From assembly GCA_020249465.1 (NCBI GenBank), contig JADCFP010000011.1:1-53011 (forward strand): a stretch of 53,011 bases of DNA. The letters run 5' to 3'. The stretch comes from Roseomonas sp. Lineage in GTDB: Bacteria; Pseudomonadota; Alphaproteobacteria; Acetobacterales; Acetobacteraceae. The translations under genes and the position numbers were made by a program. The notes under the pieces were generated by a model. It was given only the letters and a program-made list of their open reading frames with translations. It was not told the origin of the DNA and ran no database searches. Numbering within the stretch: position 1 is the stretch's first letter; the number at the start of each line of letters is the position of its first letter. Below are positions 1-7,358 of the stretch, one piece after another.

Positions 1-127
1 GCGTGAGCGCATCAAGCGCAGAACCATCCAGCAACGCCGCTTGATGCATCACCAAAACGCAGCCTAACCTCAACCACAGATGGGCCAGATACTCCGTTAG
101 ACAGCGTGCAAAGCGGTCTCAAATGAT
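1..127. other. Left-edge sequence with no assignable gene
   Basis: A plus-strand frame is open from the window edge to a TAA near position 65, but its short, arginine-rich translation matches nothing I recognise. Further stops follow before the IS66 fragment begins. The stretch is probably scrambled mobile-element or flanking DNA, possibly the tail of a gene that starts outside the window. Confidence 0.3.
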
Positions 128-394
128 TTGACGACGGACACGGTCGAACGCGAAATCCGGCCGGTGGCCGTGACCCGCAAGGCAGCGCTATTCGCGGGCA
201 GTGAGGGTGGCGGTGAGAATTGGGCCATCGCCACCACGTTGATCCGCACGGCGATCCTGAATGGTGTTGCTCCTCAGGCTTGGCTGACCGATGTGCTGGA
301 ACAGATGGTAAGCGGGAAGGTGAACAGCCGCAATCTTGCATCCTTGTTGCCATGGGCCTGGCGCGATGCCAAGCGTGCTGAACTTGCTGCATGA
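128..394 (+). pseudogene. IS66-family transposase (TnpC), C-terminal fragment
   Basis: The translated frame contains TVEREIRPVAVTRKAALFAG followed by an ENWAIATTLIRTAILNG-like stretch. This is the characteristic C-terminal end of IS66 transposases, just after the catalytic DDE core, and it continues into the usual Leu-Leu-Pro-Trp ending. Intact TnpC proteins have about 500 residues and only the last 88 or so remain. Stop codons upstream (near 65 and 98) show that the N-terminal part is missing, so this is a remnant. Only a TTG is available as a start. The 3' end overlaps the next gene by 4 bases, as in intact elements of this subtype. Confidence 0.85.
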
Positions 395-981
395 GCAGCC
401 GCCGCCGCGTAGGCGCGCTTGCGCTGGATGATCTGGATGACTGGCTTGCCGCGCAGCCTGATATTGCGCGTCGCAACTGGAGTGTTTCGGCTATTGATGG
501 TTTCTGCGCTGCCCTTGCCGCCGGGCCTGAGCGCATCAGTACCGAGGCTTGGCTGCGCGTCATCTTTGGTCCGGGCCTGCCCACCACGCCGAAGGGTCTT
601 GTTGCCGTACAGGCAGTATTGGACCATCATCATGCGATCGACCATAGGCTGCGCCTAGATGATGGCAGCCGCTGGCGGCCGATTTACACGCGTACCGATG
701 ATGGCGCCGTGCTGGCGCAGCCATGGGCTGCGGGTTTCATGTTCGCCGTCAAGCGCTGGCCAGAGGCTTGGCGCCCAATGTTCGAACGCGGCCATTCCCA
801 GCAGCTGCTGATGCCCATCATCACCTGTGAGATGCCAGACCAGGTGGATGCATTGCTGGCTGGAAAGCCGCGCGCCATACGCGAGCTTATTGCCCAAGCC
901 TATCACCACATCCCTGACGCCGTACGCGCCATCAGGGAATATTGGATACAGGATAAGTATCCAGCAAAGGCTACAGAATAG
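391..981 (+). CDS. UPF0149 (YecA/YgfB-like) family protein, IS66 passenger
   Basis: This 196-residue protein has the features of the UPF0149/YecA family: an N-terminal ALALDDLDDWLAAQP segment, an AIDGFCAALAAGPE motif and a central hydrophobic FMFAVKRWPEAW segment. Members of this family are often carried as an accessory gene directly after tnpC in IS66 elements of Alphaproteobacteria, and here the ATG overlaps the transposase stop (ATGA). The function in transposition is unknown. The frame looks intact although the transposase is destroyed. No zinc-binding SEC-C tail is visible, unlike in many YecA proteins. Confidence 0.7.
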   Translation: MSSRRRVGALALDDLDDWLAAQPDIARRNWSVSAIDGFCAALAAGPERISTEAWLRVIFGPGLPTTPKGLVAVQAVLDHHHAIDHRLRLDDGSRWRPIYTRTDDGAVLAQPWAAGFMFAVKRWPEAWRPMFERGHSQQLLMPIITCEMPDQVDALLAGKPRAIRELIAQAYHHIPDAVRAIREYWIQDKYPAKATE

Positions 982-1011
982 GCCGAAAACTCACGTCAAG
1001 CAGAAAAGCCA

Positions 1012-1033
1012 GTGGGCCGCAGACAACGGTTAC
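1012..1033 (+). repeat. IS66-like terminal repeat, copy 1
   Basis: This 22-bp sequence ends in GCAGACAACGGTTAC and differs from the copy at 1184-1205 at a single position. It follows the UPF0149 gene at the place expected for the right end of the IS66 element. Confidence 0.6.
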
Positions 1034-1125
1034 GGATGAGCGGGGTGTTCCCCCTCGTGATCCAGCACCATCCGCACCGCCCGGGCACGGACCTCAGGGG
1101 AGAATTTGTTCGTCGTCTTGCTCAT
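1030..1125 (-). pseudogene. IS3-family OrfA, N-terminal scrap
   Basis: Read on the minus strand from an ATG at 1125, the frame begins [20 protein letters not shown] and continues LDHEGEH. This is the conserved N-terminus of IS3-family OrfA proteins, a helix-turn-helix DNA-binding subunit. Homology ends after about 28 codons, where the IS66-like terminal repeat begins, and a stop follows at once. Full-length OrfA has about 90-100 residues and no OrfB is present, so this is debris. Confidence 0.8.
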
Positions 1126-1179
1126 AACGGCTACATCCTATTTGGAAGTTGGAGCCGATGGCTTACCCGGGGCGGTTCA
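1034..1179 (-). mobile_element. IS3-family element, left-end remnant
   Basis: The minus strand starts at 1179 with TGAACCGCCCCGGGTAAGC, a typical IS3-type terminal inverted repeat, followed by a short leader and the start of orfA. The element is cut at 1033/1034 by the IS66 right end, which suggests that the IS66 copy jumped into the IS3 element. Confidence 0.65.
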
Positions 1180-1183
1180 CAAG

Positions 1184-1205
1184 GTGGGGCGCAGACAACG
1201 GTTAC
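1184..1205 (+). repeat. IS66-like terminal repeat, copy 2
   Basis: This is the second copy of the 22-bp terminal sequence (21 of 22 bases identical to 1012-1033), directly outside the IS3 left end. It suggests that a second, older IS66-type element once ended here, or that this end was duplicated by rearrangement. Confidence 0.55.
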
Positions 1206-1225
1206 CCTAAGATCGCCCCAAACAC

Positions 1226-1247
1226 GAAAAGGGGGCCAAAGCCCCCT
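1226..1247 (-). terminator. Rho-independent terminator of rpmJ
   Basis: On the minus strand AGGGGGC, a TTTG loop and GCCCCCT are followed by a run of four T and then CGTG. The hairpin lies 46 bp after the rpmJ stop codon. Confidence 0.8.
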
Positions 1248-1292
1248 CCCGCAACGCCCAGCGTTATTACACAGGCAGACGCCTGCGCCGCC

Positions 1293-1418
1293 TCAACCCT
1301 GGCGGGCCTTCAGGCGCGGATTCTTCTTGTTGATAACGTAAACGCGACCGCGGCGGCGTACCACAACGCAGTTCTTGTCACGGGTCTTGGCGGTCTTCAG
1401 CGAATTACGAATTTTCAT
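1293..1418 (-). CDS. rpmJ: 50S ribosomal protein L36 (bL36), 41-residue alternative form
   Basis: This 41-residue protein starts [20 protein letters not shown] and continues [21 protein letters not shown]. It is the longer bL36 type common in Alphaproteobacteria. It keeps only one of the zinc-binding cysteines (Cys17), so it is the zinc-independent (C-minus) form. L36 binds 23S rRNA late in assembly of the large subunit. The gene stands alone with its own promoter (TTGACT-16-TTAGAC) and terminator, and an AAAGG ribosome-binding sequence lies before the ATG. Confidence 0.95.
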   Translation of the reverse strand: MKIRNSLKTAKTRDKNCVVVRRRGRVYVINKKNPRLKARQG

Positions 1419-1443
1419 TGGTCTAACCTTTCGAAGGCGCGGT

Positions 1444-1471
1444 GTCTAAGCGGGGCAGGGGGCCGAGTCAA
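1444..1471 (-). promoter_or_regulatory. Sigma-70-type promoter of rpmJ
   Basis: On the minus strand, TTGACT (1471-1466) and TTAGAC (1449-1444) are separated by 16 bp and lie 26 bp before the rpmJ start. Position and match to the consensus are good; activity is inferred. Confidence 0.6.
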
Positions 1472-1484
1472 CCCATCGCCTCCC

Positions 1485-2702
1485 CTATTCAGCCGCGCGG
1501 CGTTCCTCTTCCATGATGCGCAGAAACCCATCCCGCGTCTGGGGTAGTTTGCGGCCCATGATCTGTTCGGCGACCTGGGTGCGCAGCACCTGCGCCGTCC
1601 CGCCGGCAATGGCGAACATGCGTGCATCGCGCAAATAGCGCTCCATCGGGTTGTCGCGCGAATAGCCAGCCGCACCCCAAACCTGCAAAGCCTGGTTGGT
1701 CACGCGGATTGCCATTTCTCCCGCCAATACCTTGGCCTGGGCAGCGGCAAGCCGATCCGGAAAGCCATTCGGCCCCGCGCTTTTCGCCGCACGCCACACC
1801 AAGGCCCGGGCTGCCTCCACCTCAATGGACATATCCGCCAACATCCAGGCAAGGCCCTGGAATTCGCCAATCGGTCGGCCGAATTGGCGGCGGGTTTGGG
1901 CGCGGTCCAGCGCGTGTTCATAAGCCCCGGCGGCCAGCCCAAGTGCCACCGTCGCTGCCCCCACGCGCTGGCCATTATAGGCATCAATCAGCCGGCCAAA
2001 GCCGCGCGCCCAGCCGCCAGGTGGCCTCAGCACCATGCTATCGGCCACTTCCAGCCCGGCGATTTCTGTCTCGGCTTCCGGCATCCCACAAAGACCGAGG
2101 GAGGGGATGCGCTTGAAGCTGATCCCAGGCGGCGTGCCGTCTCCCTGGCGGACCACCAGAAAGCCGCCAATCCCCTGATCGCGCCCATCTTCAATCACAC
2201 GCGCGAAGATCAGATGCAGCCGCGAAACCCCGCCGCCCGTGATCCAGGTCTTGCGGCCATTGATCACCCAGGTATCGCCATGGCGCACTGCGCGCGTCGT
2301 CATTTCCGTCGCGGCCGAACCCGCTTCCGGTTCCGTGATCAGAATGGCGGGCTTGTCGCCGGCCAGCACCAGATCGGCGGCGACGCGCTTTTGGGCATCC
2401 GTCCCATAGGCCATGATGGCGCCAATGGCGCCCATATTGGCTTCCACGGCAATGCGGCCACAAACCGCGCAGGCTTTGGAAAATTCCTCAATCACCAGGG
2501 CAGCGTCGAAGTAATCGCCCCCTGGCCCACCCCATGCGCGCGGCACGGTCAGGCCCGTAAAGCCCGCTTCCGCCATGCGCTTCACCATGGGCCAAGGGTA
2601 AGCGCCGGAGCGATCAGTCTCGGCTGCCTGGGCGGCGGCTTCGCGCGCCAATTCCCGCGCCCGGTCGCGCAGCCTTGCCTGTTCGGGGGTCAAGCCATCC
2701 AT
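1485..2702 (-). CDS. Acyl-CoA dehydrogenase-fold flavoprotein, possible desulfinase
   Basis: This 405-residue protein has the full acyl-CoA dehydrogenase fold: an N-terminal helical domain, a beta domain with ITEPEAGSAATEM (residues 122-134) and WVINGRKTWITGG (145-157), and a C-terminal FAD domain with RRQFGRPIGEFQ (271-282) and a QVWGAAGYSRDNPMERYLRD segment. The usual catalytic glutamates are missing. The segment where MCAD has its YEGT motif reads AIAGGTAQV (364-372), and the position matching the glutamate of isovaleryl-CoA dehydrogenase is Gln245. Arg83 and Gln245 resemble the pair known from 3-sulfinopropanoyl-CoA desulfinase. The ATG at 2702 fits the family start. The gene follows a DUF533 gene by 10 bp. 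It could also be an ordinary dehydrogenase with a different base. Confidence 0.85.
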   Translation of the reverse strand: MDGLTPEQARLRDRARELAREAAAQAAETDRSGAYPWPMVKRMAEAGFTGLTVPRAWGGPGGDYFDAALVIEEFSKACAVCGRIAVEANMGAIGAIMAYGTDAQKRVAADLVLAGDKPAILITEPEAGSAATEMTTRAVRHGDTWVINGRKTWITGGGVSRLHLIFARVIEDGRDQGIGGFLVVRQGDGTPPGISFKRIPSLGLCGMPEAETEIAGLEVADSMVLRPPGGWARGFGRLIDAYNGQRVGAATVALGLAAGAYEHALDRAQTRRQFGRPIGEFQGLAWMLADMSIEVEAARALVWRAAKSAGPNGFPDRLAAAQAKVLAGEMAIRVTNQALQVWGAAGYSRDNPMERYLRDARMFAIAGGTAQVLRTQVAEQIMGRKLPQTRDGFLRIMEEERRAAE

Positions 2703-2712
2703 GATGAGAACC

Positions 2713-3489
2713 TTAAGAAAGACGCGTTTCGATGGCCGCAGTGGCCGCGCGATCCAGTTTGAGCGCCTTGGCGAATTCATCAAGCCAGGCGCGCTCGGCG
2801 GCGGCGATGTCTCCTGCGCCAACCACGGCGGCAGCGTAAAGCTGTGCGGCCAGCATGGGGTCACTCGCCAGCTTGGCCAAAGCTGCGGGGGCTAGGGGCT
2901 TGTCGAAATCGGCTAGCACCTTGTCGCGCGCGGCGGGGCTGAGGCCCGCGCCGTCCAATTGCGCGGCAATGCGCCCGCGTTCTTCGGCATCAATGGCGCC
3001 ATCGGCTTTGGCAACGGCGATCATGGCGCGCAGCATCAGCAATGCTTCGGCGGTCTCCGCGCTGGGTTCTTCTTCGGGCGCGGCGGCGATGGGCGCCCAA
3101 GCATCGGCGGTGGGTTTGGTGGCCCCAGGCGCATGACCCCAGGGGCTGGCGCCGGCGGGCGCATCCTTCAACCCGCCTTGGCCGGGGGCTTTCTTCACCG
3201 GTGCTGTACCGATGGGGGCTTGGTGCGACGGCCCGTTCCAATCGAAACCGCCACTACCCTTGCTTGGGGAGGATGTTGGCCGCGGCGCTGGAGCAGCCGG
3301 GGCTGGCGCGCTCTGGCTGCGGCGCAGCGCTTCAATGGCAACACCAGCAAGCCCTGCCAGCACGCGCCCAAGCTGCGCATTGCCGGCGGGGGCACGCCTG
3401 GTGCCAAAGCCAGTAGGGCTACCCCGGCGAGGCGCCGCACCACCGCCCAGCACCGCGCCAATCACCTGCCCAAGATCGAACCTCGCCAT
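2713..3489 (-). CDS. DUF533 (TerB-like) family protein
   Basis: This protein of about 258 residues has three parts: an N-terminal glycine-rich segment (FDLGQVIGAVLGGG), a long low-complexity Pro/Ala linker, and a C-terminal helical domain of about 110 residues with AMIAVAKADGAIDAEERGRI. The last matches DUF533/YebE proteins, which are related to the tellurite-resistance TerB fold. The EF-hand-like acidic ADGAIDAEE loop is kept. The function is unknown; family members are often membrane associated. The ATG at 3489 was chosen because AAGGAG lies 8 bp upstream; two more in-frame starts lie just before it. It sits between oxyR and the acyl-CoA dehydrogenase gene on the same strand. Confidence 0.75.
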   Translation of the reverse strand: MARFDLGQVIGAVLGGGAAPRRGSPTGFGTRRAPAGNAQLGRVLAGLAGVAIEALRRSQSAPAPAAPAPRPTSSPSKGSGGFDWNGPSHQAPIGTAPVKKAPGQGGLKDAPAGASPWGHAPGATKPTADAWAPIAAAPEEEPSAETAEALLMLRAMIAVAKADGAIDAEERGRIAAQLDGAGLSPAARDKVLADFDKPLAPAALAKLASDPMLAAQLYAAAVVGAGDIAAAERAWLDEFAKALKLDRAATAAIETRLS

Positions 3490-3514
3490 GTTCATCACTC
3501 CTTCGAGGGCAGCA

Positions 3515-4420
3515 TTACAAATCCTGCATCACCGCGGCAATCGCAGGTGCAAGGCCGCGGAATTCTTCGGCCCTTGGGCTGCGCGCACGCCAGGCGAGGC
3601 CGATCCTCCGGCTGGTCCCGTTTTCCAGCGGTCGCGTGACCAGCCCAGTCCCCGCCAGCACGCCACCGGCCACGGCTAGGCGCGGCAGTAGCGTAATTCC
3701 AAGCCCGCTCGCGGCCATTTGCACAAGTGTGTGGAGCGAGGTTGCGGAGAATTCCTCTGCCGCCAAAGCCCCGGAAAGCCCGCAGGCGGAAAGCGCATGA
3801 TCGCGCAGGCAATGGCCATCCTGCAGCAGTAAAAGTTTTTCATCCATCAGCACTTTTGGCGCAATGCTGGTGCGCGCGGCCAAGGGGTGATCTTCCGGGC
3901 AGGCCAGCAGAAACGGGTCTTCGGCGATGCTGAGTGTCTCCGCAGCCCCGCAATCGCAGGGGAGTGCCAATAGCAGCAGATCAAGCCTGCCGGATTCCAA
4001 AGCCTCTATCAGCCTTTCGGTCAAATCTTCGCGCAGCCAAGGACGCAGGCGCGGGAAATCGGCGCGCAGTCGGGGCATCAGGCGGGGCAGCAGAAAGGGG
4101 CTGATGGTCGGGATTACGCCAAGGCGGATCGGTCCCGAAAGTGGTTCCCGCGCGGCGGTCGCAGTTTCCACGCAGCTATTGAGCGCTGCCAATGCAATGC
4201 GTGCGCGCTGGATAAGTTCCGCCCCCAGCGGCGTGAAAACGGGTTTCTTGGCGCCGGTCCGTTCCAGGATCGCGGCATCCAATTGGCGTTCGAGTGCGAT
4301 CATGCCCGCCGAAAGAGTGGATTGCGTTACGCCACAGGCCGAAGCCGCGCGGCCAAAATGCTCATATTCGGCGAGTGCCACCAGATAGCGAAGTTGTTGT
4401 GGCGTAGGCAGCGCGATCAT
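3515..4420 (-). CDS. oxyR: Hydrogen peroxide-sensing LysR-type regulator OxyR
   Basis: This 301-residue LysR-type regulator has an N-terminal winged helix (LRYLVALAEYEHFGRAASAC, then TQSTLSAGMIALE) and a C-terminal sensing domain. The segment LLLLQDGHCLRDHALSACG carries two cysteines, Cys204 and Cys213. Their 9-residue spacing and context are the same as the redox pair Cys199/Cys208 of E. coli OxyR, which form a disulfide on peroxide exposure. The protein should therefore activate antioxidant genes. No catalase, ahpC or dps gene lies beside it, so its targets are elsewhere or it acts globally. The DUF533 gene follows 25 bp downstream. Confidence 0.92.
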   Translation of the reverse strand: MIALPTPQQLRYLVALAEYEHFGRAASACGVTQSTLSAGMIALERQLDAAILERTGAKKPVFTPLGAELIQRARIALAALNSCVETATAAREPLSGPIRLGVIPTISPFLLPRLMPRLRADFPRLRPWLREDLTERLIEALESGRLDLLLLALPCDCGAAETLSIAEDPFLLACPEDHPLAARTSIAPKVLMDEKLLLLQDGHCLRDHALSACGLSGALAAEEFSATSLHTLVQMAASGLGITLLPRLAVAGGVLAGTGLVTRPLENGTSRRIGLAWRARSPRAEEFRGLAPAIAAVMQDL

Positions 4421-4545
4421 CGAATATTCCGATTTATAATCAAAGCTTATTTGGCGGTAGCAGCCATGCGCATGTGACTGACGAAAGCCCCCAGTCCCAA
4501 AATGCCGCGGACAGTCTGATCAGGGCGCTGTCGTCGCTGGCGGGG

Positions 4546-4905
4546 TCAACGACGTACCCAGCGCTCCTGGCCAAGCCTGGTCCCGCCGGCATAGGTCCAG
4601 ATACCGGACCAGACACCATTTTCATTGACAAGCAGAACAAGCCCGGTGTCATTGCCTGACCGATAGCTGACCGTGATAAAAGCATCATCGCCAATGCCGG
4701 TGCCAAGATAACGCTGCCCATCAATCACCCAGGTAACGCGCAGCGTGTCACCTGTCGGCACCACTTCGACCGTGCCGCTATAGGCCCCGCCATCTGGGGT
4801 GCGGCCTTCCACATTGTAGCGGCCAACAACGCTTTTCTGCGCCGCAGCACTTCCGGCCAGGGCGATAAGCATGGGCAGCGCGAGCAGCAAGCGTTTCTTG
4901 ATCAT
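4546..4905 (-). CDS. Small exported protein of unknown function
   Basis: This 119-residue protein begins with a clear signal peptide (MIKKRLLLALPMLIALAGSA, cleavage probably after AAA or AQ). The mature part of about 97 residues is beta-rich, with repeated pieces such as GRYNVEGRTPDGGAYSGTVE, TWVIDGQRYLGTGIGDD and NGVWSGIWTYAGG. The pattern recalls small periplasmic beta-barrel or calycin-like proteins annotated as hypothetical in Alphaproteobacteria. There are no cysteines in the mature part. It stands alone between oxyR and a flavoprotein gene; a GGAGCG sequence precedes the ATG. The function is not known. Confidence 0.8.
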   Translation of the reverse strand: MIKKRLLLALPMLIALAGSAAAQKSVVGRYNVEGRTPDGGAYSGTVEVVPTGDTLRVTWVIDGQRYLGTGIGDDAFITVSYRSGNDTGLVLLVNENGVWSGIWTYAGGTRLGQERWVRR

Positions 4906-4978
4906 CGGGTCGCTCCTTTTTTCCTGCCATCAAAGATAAGCTTCCCAAGCTGTCGGGCAAGCCGCGATGGAGCGCGAT

Positions 4979-6220
4979 TCAATACCGCCCCGGATCATAG
5001 GGCTTGGGGTCAATGAAGGGCGCTTCACCCATCATCATCTCCGCGACCAGCCGCCCTGTCGTCGGGCCCAGCGTAAAGCCCTGATGCGCGTGGCCAAAGG
5101 CGCACCAAGCGCTGTCTTGGCCGGGCAGGGGGCCAATGATCGGCAGCATATCGGGCGTGCAGGGCCTGACCCCCATCCAGGGATCATCCTCCACCGCCTC
5201 CGCCAGGGGCAGTAGCTTCCGCGCGAGCGGTTCCGCGCGGGCCAATTGCACTGGGGTTTTCGGTGCATCATCGGGTGCGAATTCAGCGCCCGTTGTCAGC
5301 CTGACGCCGGCCCGCATCGGCACCAGCACAAAGCCGCTATCGGCATCCATGAAGCCGCGATGCAGCACCGCATTGCCCTGCATGCGGTAATGGCGGTGAT
5401 AGCCGCGCTTGCCGAAAAGCGGCGGCGCATATCCAAAGCGCCGCGTGAGTTTCGCCGAAGCGGAGCCAAGCGCCACGACAACCTGCGCTGCCTCCCGCGC
5501 GCCATCCGCGCTTTGCACGCGCCAGCCCGCGCCATGGCGTTCCAGGCTCATGGCATCGCCGCGCAGGATCTGCCCGCCCGCTTCGGTGAAGCATTTCGCA
5601 TAAAACAGTGTCAGCGCCTGCGGGTCACTCACGGAAAGCGGATCGGTCCAATGAATGGCGCCAAGGCGCTTGACCAGCAGATGCGGTTCGGCCGCCGCAA
5701 GCCCGGCTTCGTCCAGCAGCGCGTAATTCACGCCCTGTTCGCGCTTCAGCGTCTCAGCTTCCGTAATGGCGGCGTTCAGCGCAGCGTGATTATTGTAAAG
5801 CCGCATCCAGCCAGTGGGGCGCAGCAATGCTTCGGCCTCGGTCCCGCGTGTGAGCGCCACATGTTCATCAATGCAGGTCACGATCAGCCGCGCATAGGCT
5901 TCCGCAATGGGCCGATAGCGTGAAGGCGCCGAATGCCACCAATATTTGAACAAGGGCGCGGCAAGGCTGAGCAGTGCAGAAGGATGATAGGAAGCATCCA
6001 CCGATCGGTTCTGCGCCATGCGCCAGAGTGTTGCGATATCGCGCGGGAAGGGATGCGGATGCACCGCTTCCCGCTGGATCAGCCCCGCATTGCCGAAGGA
6101 AGCCCCTTCACCTGGCGGCGCGCGATCCAGCACCACAACCTGCGCGCCGCGGCGTTGCAGATGGAGCGCGATGGAAACGCCGACCATGCCGGCGCCGAGC
6201 ACGATCACAGATCGCGACAT
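4979..6220 (-). CDS. FAD-dependent D-amino-acid dehydrogenase family oxidoreductase (DadA-like)
   Basis: This 413-residue flavoprotein has an N-terminal dinucleotide-binding motif (VIVLGAGMVGVSIALHLQRR) and ends with the DAO-type second FAD motif (MLPIIGPLPGQDSAWCAFGH, then AHQGFTLGPTTGRLVAEMM). Length and layout fit the DadA family, which oxidises D-amino acids at the membrane and passes electrons to quinone. Other members oxidise opines, sarcosine or hydroxyproline isomers, so the substrate is uncertain. No alanine racemase gene is adjacent. A cupin and a GST gene follow upstream on the same strand with a 39-bp gap. Confidence 0.85.
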   Translation of the reverse strand: MSRSVIVLGAGMVGVSIALHLQRRGAQVVVLDRAPPGEGASFGNAGLIQREAVHPHPFPRDIATLWRMAQNRSVDASYHPSALLSLAAPLFKYWWHSAPSRYRPIAEAYARLIVTCIDEHVALTRGTEAEALLRPTGWMRLYNNHAALNAAITEAETLKREQGVNYALLDEAGLAAAEPHLLVKRLGAIHWTDPLSVSDPQALTLFYAKCFTEAGGQILRGDAMSLERHGAGWRVQSADGAREAAQVVVALGSASAKLTRRFGYAPPLFGKRGYHRHYRMQGNAVLHRGFMDADSGFVLVPMRAGVRLTTGAEFAPDDAPKTPVQLARAEPLARKLLPLAEAVEDDPWMGVRPCTPDMLPIIGPLPGQDSAWCAFGHAHQGFTLGPTTGRLVAEMMMGEAPFIDPKPYDPGRY

Positions 6221-6259
6221 TATACTTCTTCCTGTCTCACCCGCCCTTATCGACGTGGT

Positions 6260-6628
6260 TCACACGTCCTTAGTCTCAAATTCCGCCGGACCCGTGATTT
6301 CGATCAATTCCAGATCTTCCGAATGCGCGACTTCACGATGCTTCACCAAGGGCGGCTGATAGCAGCTATCGCCGGCGCGGAATTCCTTGACGCCGATATC
6401 CTCATATTCAAAGCGCACCCAGCCCTTTAGCACATAAAACATCTGGAACTTCAGATTATGCGTGTGCCATTGTCCGGTGGCATGGGCGCCGGGGATGGCG
6501 CGAATGACATGCGCACCAAAGGCGCCATCGGTGGCGCCCTTGATGCCAAGATCACGATATTCAAAAAACGGGCGCAGGCCGCGGATGAATTCCGAACCTT
6601 CGGCATGGCTGGTTGTGGTGGTGGTCAT
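6260..6628 (-). CDS. Cupin-domain protein
   Basis: This 122-residue protein is a single conserved beta-barrel of cupin type: GQWHTHNLKFQMFYVLKGWV holds the first metal-site motif (H-x-H and a downstream acidic position replaced by Gln), and GDSCYQPPLVKHREVAHSED holds the second with its histidine. It probably binds a metal and may act as a small dioxygenase, isomerase or ligand sensor. The ATG at 6628 was chosen because it starts just inside the GST gene (14-bp overlap) and matches the family start; an ATG at 6664 would overlap more. The two genes are likely co-transcribed. Confidence 0.8.
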   Translation of the reverse strand: MTTTTTSHAEGSEFIRGLRPFFEYRDLGIKGATDGAFGAHVIRAIPGAHATGQWHTHNLKFQMFYVLKGWVRFEYEDIGVKEFRAGDSCYQPPLVKHREVAHSEDLELIEITGPAEFETKDV

Positions 6629-6641
6629 GGCAGATGATCCT

Positions 6642-7268
6642 TCAAGCAAGCGGCAGCGCCACATGGCGCGTAAAGCCAGGGCGTGTCAGCAGCGTACCAT
6701 AATAGCGGTGGAGATTGGGCAGGTTCGGGCGTTCAATCGGCAGCACATGCCAGCGATGCACCCAGCAGCCGAGTGTCAGGTCGGCCAGCGTCAGCGCATC
6801 GCCGCACAAAAAGCGCTGCCCTTCAAGTTTCTTTTCAATGATGCCCCACAGCCGGCCTGCATCTTCCCGCGCCTTGGCTTCAGCATTCCAGTCGCGTTCC
6901 GGCTCCGGCAGGCGTATATGGGTGAAGAAGATCGTCACCATGGGCGCTGTCAGATGCCCAAGCGTCCAATCCATCCAGGTTTCCACGGCGGCCCTTTGGC
7001 GCGCATCACGCGGATAGATCGCGCTATCGGGGGCTTCGGTGTTACATAGGTACCGGCAGATCGTGTTGCTTTCCCACAGCGCCCAGCCATCTTCTTCCTG
7101 CAAGGTCGGCACCAGGCCCATCGGGTTCATGGCGCGGTATTCCGGTTCCTTGGTGCGGCCAAAGGCGCCGCCGGCATCTATCCTTTCATAGGAAAGGCCG
7201 AGCTCCTCCATCAGCCACAGCACCTTCATCACATTGCTGGAACTGGTCCGGCCCCAAAGCTTGCGCAT
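6642..7268 (-). CDS. Glutathione S-transferase family protein
   Basis: This 208-residue protein has an N-terminal thioredoxin-like domain (MRKLWGRTSSSNVMKVLWLM, then the cis-proline motif GLVPTLQEEDGWALWESNTI) and a C-terminal all-helical domain with LCGDALTLADLTLGCWVHRW. WESNTICRYL is the usual glutathione gamma-glutamyl contact (Glu-Ser). A serine cluster near residues 9-11 supplies the probable catalytic serine. The substrate is unknown. The gene is divergent from dsbB and leads a unit with the cupin gene. Confidence 0.9.
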   Translation of the reverse strand: MRKLWGRTSSSNVMKVLWLMEELGLSYERIDAGGAFGRTKEPEYRAMNPMGLVPTLQEEDGWALWESNTICRYLCNTEAPDSAIYPRDARQRAAVETWMDWTLGHLTAPMVTIFFTHIRLPEPERDWNAEAKAREDAGRLWGIIEKKLEGQRFLCGDALTLADLTLGCWVHRWHVLPIERPNLPNLHRYYGTLLTRPGFTRHVALPLA

Positions 7269-7358
7269 GGCTTTTCTCCCTTGCCTGAGTTCAGCCTAAA
7301 GCCCTCAGCGAGACGGGTCCAGTTGCAAGCGCCGCCGTGGCGCGCAATCTCTTGCCCC

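Larger units (their letters stand above)
128..1033 (+). mobile_element. IS66-family element, 3' remnant
   Basis: The remnant consists of the transposase tail, the UPF0149 passenger gene and a terminal sequence ending in GGTTAC, whose complement GTAACC resembles the GTAA ends typical of IS66. The left end, tnpA and tnpB are absent. The 8-bp target duplication expected for IS66 cannot be verified because only one end is present. Confidence 0.65.
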
